This document shows, one piece after another, positions 60,567 through 64,000 of a stretch of DNA of 64,000 nt. The DNA lies in the NCBI GenBank assembly GCA_963700925.1, contig OY969553.1, positions 4,402,001 to 4,466,000 of the forward strand, given 5' to 3'. The position numbers and the translations under genes are program-made. A model generated the notes under the pieces. The model worked only from the letters and a program-made list of their open reading frames with translations, ran no database searches and was not told the origin of the DNA. How positions within the stretch are numbered: position 1 is the stretch's first letter; each line of letters begins with the position of its first letter. Origin of the DNA: CAWJMD01 sp963700925 (GTDB lineage Bacteria; Actinomycetota; Actinomycetes; Actinomycetales; CAWJMD01).

Positions 60567-62219
60567 GTGCCCCTCCGTCCCTTGCCGGCCCCCGTCGCGA
60601 TCGCCGTGGCCGCGCTGGCAGGCGTCGGCGCCTGGCGCGCCTTTCCCGGGTCGTCGTGGTGGTGGCTTGCCCCACTGGCGGTCGCGGCTCTCGGCGTGGC
60701 GGTCCGAGGCCGCGGCACCAGATGGGCCGCGCTCGTCGGCTGGGCCTTCGGGCTGGCCTTGCAGCTGCCGCTCCTCGAGTGGACGGGGATCGTCGTCGGG
60801 TGGCTGCCGTGGGTCGCGCTCGCCGTGATGGAGTCGCTCTTCGGCGCCCTGGCCGGCGTCGCGCTCTGCCTGGTGCAGCGCCTGCAGGCCGGTCCACTCG
60901 GCGGTGCGCTGGTGCGGGCCCTGGCGATGGCTGCCGCGTGGGTCGCCGTCGAGGCCCTCCAAGGTCGCGTGCCCTTCGGCGGTTTCGGCTGGAGTCGGCT
61001 GGCGTTCTCGCAGGCCGATGCGCCCACTCTCGGCCTGGCCGCCGTCGCCGGTGCGCCACTGGTCTCGTTCGCCGTCGCGCTCTCGGGCGCGCTGCTGCTG
61101 GAGGCCGGCGCCGGCTGCACCTTGCGTCAGTGGCGGACGACGGCGGCCGCGGCAGCTGCAGCCGCGGCAGTGCTGCTCGTCGGCCTGGTCGTACCGACCC
61201 CGACGCGTTCGGAGCGGGGAAGCGTCACCGTGTCGGCAGTCCAGGGCAACGTCCCGCGGCCGGGTCTGGAGTTCAACGCCGAGCGGCGCGCGGTGCTCGA
61301 CAACCACGCGACCGCGACGCGTGACCTTGCCGAGGCCGTCGCGCGCGGCGACGTCCCCCAGCCCGACCTCGTGGTCTGGCCCGAGAACTCCAGCGACATC
61401 GACCCGTTCCGCAACGCCGACGCGGGTCGCGTGATCGACGCAGCCGTCGACGACATCGGCGCCCCGACCCTGCTCGGGACCCTCGTGCGTGGCGTCGACG
61501 GGCGCTCCAGCAACACCTCCCTGCTGTGGCTGCCCGACGAGGGACCGGTCGACGACTACGTGAAGCGCGCGCCGGTGCCCTTCGCCGAGTACGTGCCCTA
61601 CCGCGACCTCTTCCGGGCCATCACGCCGCTGATCGACCTGGCCGGGGACATGACGGCCGGCGACGAGGTGGGCCTGGTCGAGGTGCCCCTTGCCACTGGC
61701 GAGCCACTGCCGGTGGGCGACCTGATCTGCTTCGAGGTGCTGGTCGACCACCTCGTCGCCGACACGGTCGACGCCGGTGCCGAGGTGCTGGTCGTCCAGA
61801 CCAACAACGCCACTTTCGGATACAGCGACGAAAGCGTGCAGCAGCTCGCGATGTCACGTCTGCGTGCTGTGGAGACCGGGCGGGCCGTCGTCCATGCGTC
61901 CACGGTCGGTGTCAGTGCCATCGTGAGCCCGGACGGCACTGTTCTGCAGCGCTCGTCGTTGTTCACGCAGGACGTGCTGACCGCAATTGCGCCGCGACGT
62001 GCGAGCCTCACGCTCGCGAGCCGCCTCCGAGAGTGGCCGGAGTGGCTGCTCGTCGTCGGTGGCATCCTGGGTGCCTTGGCAGGTGCCCGCACCCAGACAC
62101 GAACCCAGACACGAACCCAGACAAGAACCCAGACACGAACACGGACGCGATCGGACGGGTCCGCGGCGGACGAGGCACCGGAGCTCTCGACGGCGGAGAA
62201 GGCGGAGGAGAGCGCGTGA
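60567..62219 (+). CDS. lnt: apolipoprotein N-acyltransferase Lnt
   Basis: Adds the third acyl chain to the N-terminal cysteine of lipoproteins at the outer face of the membrane. It has 550 residues. About six to eight membrane segments (to about residue 215) precede the nitrilase-like domain with catalytic triad E273 (WPENSS), K333 (YVKRAPVPF) and C388 (LICFE). A tail of RTQT repeats (12-bp DNA repeats) lies between the last membrane helix and the C-terminus. The stop overlaps ppm1 (GTGA). In mycobacteria Lnt and Ppm1 are fused; here they are separate genes. Confidence 0.95.
   Translation: MPLRPLPAPVAIAVAALAGVGAWRAFPGSSWWWLAPLAVAALGVAVRGRGTRWAALVGWAFGLALQLPLLEWTGIVVGWLPWVALAVMESLFGALAGVALCLVQRLQAGPLGGALVRALAMAAAWVAVEALQGRVPFGGFGWSRLAFSQADAPTLGLAAVAGAPLVSFAVALSGALLLEAGAGCTLRQWRTTAAAAAAAAAVLLVGLVVPTPTRSERGSVTVSAVQGNVPRPGLEFNAERRAVLDNHATATRDLAEAVARGDVPQPDLVVWPENSSDIDPFRNADAGRVIDAAVDDIGAPTLLGTLVRGVDGRSSNTSLLWLPDEGPVDDYVKRAPVPFAEYVPYRDLFRAITPLIDLAGDMTAGDEVGLVEVPLATGEPLPVGDLICFEVLVDHLVADTVDAGAEVLVVQTNNATFGYSDESVQQLAMSRLRAVETGRAVVHASTVGVSAIVSPDGTVLQRSSLFTQDVLTAIAPRRASLTLASRLREWPEWLLVVGGILGALAGARTQTRTQTRTQTRTQTRTRTRSDGSAADEAPELSTAEKAEESA
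62091..62150 (+). repeat. 12-bp tandem repeat at the end of lnt
   Basis: Four near-exact units and one diverged unit encode TQTR repeats; the period keeps the frame. Confidence 0.9.
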
Positions 62220-62986
62220 AGGTCCTGGTCATCACCCCGACCTACAACGAGCGCCTCCCACTGCCCGGAACATTGAGCCGCTTGCGCGCAGCCGTGCCCG
62301 ACGCCGACGTGCTCGTCGTCGACGACGCCAGCCCCGACGGCACCGGTGACCTCGCCGACGCCAAGGCGGCGGACGACCCCGCGGTGCACGTGCTGCACCG
62401 TCCCGGCAAGGCCGGCCTCGGGGCCGCCTACCGGGCGGGTTTCGCGTGGGGGCTGGATCGGGACTACGACGTGCTGGTCGAGATGGACGCCGACGGGTCG
62501 CACCAGCCCGAGCAGCTGCCCGCCCTGCTCGCTGCGGTGGCCAACGGCGCTGACCTGGCCATCGGGTCTCGCTGGGTCCAGGGCGGTGCCGTCACCAACT
62601 GGCCCGTCACCCGCCAGGCCCTGAGCCGCGGCGGCAACCTCTACGCCCGGGTCGCACTGGGCATCGAGGTGCGTGACGCCACCGCGGGTTTCCGGGCGTA
62701 CCGACGCGAGGTGCTGGAGAAGATCGAGCTCGAAGAGGTCAGCTCGCAGGGGTACTGCTTCCAGATCGACCTGGCCTGGCGGGCGCTGCGGGAGGGTTTC
62801 CGCGTCGTGGAGGTACCGATCGTGTTCGTCGAGCGCGAGCTGGGGGCCAGCAAGATGAACGGTGCGATCGTGCGCGAGGCGCTGACGAAGATGACGTTCT
62901 GGGGGGTGCAGCACCGAGCCGGCCAGGCCGTGTCGCTGGTCAGGCGGGCTGCCCACCGCGGGCGCTCGGGGAGGTGGCACAGCTGA
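62216..62986 (+). CDS. ppm1: polyprenol monophosphomannose synthase Ppm1
   Basis: GT2-family enzyme that moves mannose from GDP-mannose to polyprenol phosphate, donor for lipoarabinomannan, lipomannan and protein mannosylation. It has 256 residues. Seen: VITPTYNERLPL, VVDDASPDGTGD, metal-binding DADGSHQPE and a C-terminal segment with RELGASKMN. No membrane anchor of its own, so it may depend on Lnt, coupled just upstream. GTG 62216 overlaps the lnt stop. Confidence 0.94.
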   Translation: MKVLVITPTYNERLPLPGTLSRLRAAVPDADVLVVDDASPDGTGDLADAKAADDPAVHVLHRPGKAGLGAAYRAGFAWGLDRDYDVLVEMDADGSHQPEQLPALLAAVANGADLAIGSRWVQGGAVTNWPVTRQALSRGGNLYARVALGIEVRDATAGFRAYRREVLEKIELEEVSSQGYCFQIDLAWRALREGFRVVEVPIVFVERELGASKMNGAIVREALTKMTFWGVQHRAGQAVSLVRRAAHRGRSGRWHS

Positions 62987-63582
62987 GCGCGAACCAGAGC
63001 TCGCGCGGGCTCACCGGCCGGCCGGTCAGACAGGGGCGACGGCGCCGCTGGCGGTGGGTCGCGCTGGCGGCGCTGCTGGTGCCCCTGGTCGAGCTCGCCG
63101 TGATCGTCGTGATCGCACGCTGGATCGGCGTGCTGCCGACCCTCGGGCTGCTGGCGGCCGAGACGGCACTGGGCGGATGGCTGGTCGTGCGGGAAGTGCC
63201 TCGCACCTGGCGAACGCTGCGTGACGGGCTCGGGATCGGGGTGGTCGAGGTCGAAGGGGTGCGCGTCACCCACTCACCGACCCGGCTGCCGGCCAAGGAG
63301 CTGGCGGACGGGGCCCTCGTGCTGGTCGGCGGCGCCCTGTTGCTGCTGCCGGGTTTCGTGAGCGACCTGCTCGCGCTGGTCTGCCTGATCCCCTTCACCC
63401 GGCCGCTCCCTCGCCGGCTGCTGACGGCACTTCTCGTGCGGCGCGCGGGGGTCGTGGCGACGCGCGTGCGCGGGCGCTACGAGCAGGGTGGCCAGTCGGT
63501 ACCCGGCGAGGTGATGGAGGGCACCGTCCTCGATCCGGGTTCAGGTCAGGGACCATCGAGGGGACCTCGCAAGGCTCCATGA
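62974..63582 (+). CDS. fxsA: FxsA family membrane protein
   Basis: 202 residues. Two adjacent membrane helices (about 28-50 and 52-72; ALLVPLVELAVIVVIARWIG) and a third near residue 115-140 (GALLLLPGFVSDLLALVCLIPF), the FxsA pattern. In E. coli FxsA affects phage F exclusion; the actinobacterial role is unknown. Its GTG lies 13 bases inside ppm1. A long cytoplasmic tail is Gly- and Arg-rich. Confidence 0.9.
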   Translation: MAQLSANQSSRGLTGRPVRQGRRRRWRWVALAALLVPLVELAVIVVIARWIGVLPTLGLLAAETALGGWLVVREVPRTWRTLRDGLGIGVVEVEGVRVTHSPTRLPAKELADGALVLVGGALLLLPGFVSDLLALVCLIPFTRPLPRRLLTALLVRRAGVVATRVRGRYEQGGQSVPGEVMEGTVLDPGSGQGPSRGPRKAP

Positions 63583-63610
63583 CAGCCATCAGAACCGGCT
63601 GACAGACGTC

Positions 63611-63643
63611 AGGACCGGCCGCGCACTGCGCGACCGGTCCTGT
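63611..63643. terminator. terminator hairpin between convergent fxsA and rbpA
   Basis: Nine outer pairs (63611-63619 with 63635-63643) and five inner pairs (CGCGC with GCGCG) around a C/A mismatch and a three-base loop. Placement between two genes that meet suggests use from both sides. Confidence 0.65.
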
Positions 63644-63671
63644 GTCTGGGTACTGGGTTGGTTGTCGAGCC

Positions 63672-64000
63672 TCAGGCGCTGCGCTTGTTCAGAGCCCCAC
63701 TGCGGAGCAGCTCCAGCCGCTCGGTCAGCAGATCCTCGAGCTCGGCGACGGTGCGCCGCTCGAGCAGCATGTCCCAGTGGCTGCGGACGTGCTTGACGGG
63801 CCCTGCCTCGGGCTGCGCGGCGTCGCGCAGCAGTGCTTGCTCGCCGCACCGACACTCCCACAGCGCCGGGACATCGGCCTCGACCGAGAACGGCAGTGTG
63901 GTGACGTGCCCCAACGGGCAGACGTACTCGGCAACCTGCCGCGGTGCCCTGGCGATGCCCGTATCGGACTCGAGACTCGAAGCCCCAAGCCTTGTTCCCC
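63672..64000 (-). CDS. rbpA: RNA polymerase-binding protein RbpA, 5' end outside window
   Basis: Activator that binds the sigma factor and RNA polymerase and stabilises open complexes in actinobacteria. At least 109 codons are present and the start lies beyond base 64000. Seen from the window edge: GTRLGASSLESDTG, the core-binding domain with zinc ligands in VCPLGH and ECRCG, and the sigma-interaction helix THWDML-like SHWDMLLERRT. Synteny with ppm1 and fxsA matches other actinobacteria. An internal TTG 63914 is not the start because conserved sequence continues upstream. Confidence 0.93.
   Translation of the reverse strand, partial: GTRLGASSLESDTGIARAPRQVAEYVCPLGHVTTLPFSVEADVPALWECRCGEQALLRDAAQPEAGPVKHVRSHWDMLLERRTVAELEDLLTERLELLRSGALNKRSA

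Noticed and set aside
63672..63914. Separate 80-residue protein starting at TTG 63914
   Set aside because: RbpA sequence continues in frame upstream to the window edge, so this is part of rbpA.

Overview
The window is high-GC DNA from an actinobacterium (Actinomycetota). The evidence is a mycothiol-synthesis gene (mshC), a complete Pup-proteasome locus, RbpA, a polyprenol-phosphate mannose synthase, F420-type oxidoreductase chemistry and many GTG starts. Gene content and order suggest Nocardioidaceae or relatives, but that placement is inference. No tRNA, rRNA, CRISPR array, insertion sequence or prophage was recognised. Nearly all the DNA is coding, and the only gap longer than 300 bases is 59957-60566.

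Layout. 1-5280 is a same-strand block: F420-type oxidoreductase (cut by the edge), uppP, a histidine phosphatase-like protein, a DUF3090 protein, a kinase-like SCO1664 protein and mshC. 5300-11829 holds an aldo/keto reductase, a PAC2-family gene and cobalamin-dependent metH on the minus strand, and a HAD hydrolase. 11957-17997 is a five-gene peptide-type ABC importer. 18018-20499 is a divergent TetR repressor and ABC exporter pair. 20509-33389 holds an atypical PRPP synthase and a RecB-like nuclease, then the proteasome region: M50 protease, trmI, mpa/arc, an MFS gene, dop, pup, prcB, prcA, a GNAT gene and pafA. 33553-36222 carries two FKBP proteins and a secreted propeller protein. 36373-47361 has a DUF3866 gene divergent from pafB-pafC, then tatA-tatC, a lipid kinase, a MOSC protein, a large Ski2/HelY-type helicase and a pirin. 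47378-50377 is a more disturbed stretch with a GNAT gene broken by a stop codon, tandem repeats, an orphan small gene, a 5'-3' exonuclease and a DHFR-like reductase. 50387-59956 carries an Lrp-type regulator and lysine-degradation genes (kamA, kdd, kamD, kamE, kal) mixed with an amidohydrolase, a phosphotransferase and an acyltransferase. 60567 to the end is lnt, ppm1, fxsA and rbpA (cut by the edge).

How the genes work together. Dop converts the Pup C-terminal Gln to Glu, PafA ligates Pup to substrates, Mpa unfolds them and PrcBA degrades them. PafBC is a DNA-damage-responsive activator pair. KamA, KamDE, Kdd and Kal cover most steps of the classical lysine fermentation route (lysine to beta-lysine to 3,5-diaminohexanoate to the 3-keto product, and later 3-aminobutyryl-CoA to crotonyl-CoA). 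The cleavage enzyme Kce is not in the window. Lnt acylates lipoproteins and Ppm1 supplies polyprenol-phosphate mannose.

Expression signals are unusually legible. Twenty genes have a TANNNT -10 hexamer 6 to 8 bases before the start codon and no ribosome binding site, which is the signature of leaderless transcription. Genes inside operons are joined by ATGA, GTGA or TGATG overlaps. The most unusual non-coding structures are two similar hairpin elements of about 80 bases (49409-49490 and 53753-53833), a cluster of GTTAAC palindromes (6211-6286), two strong hairpins between the binding-protein and permease genes of the importer (13675-13756), and seven short tandem repeat arrays.
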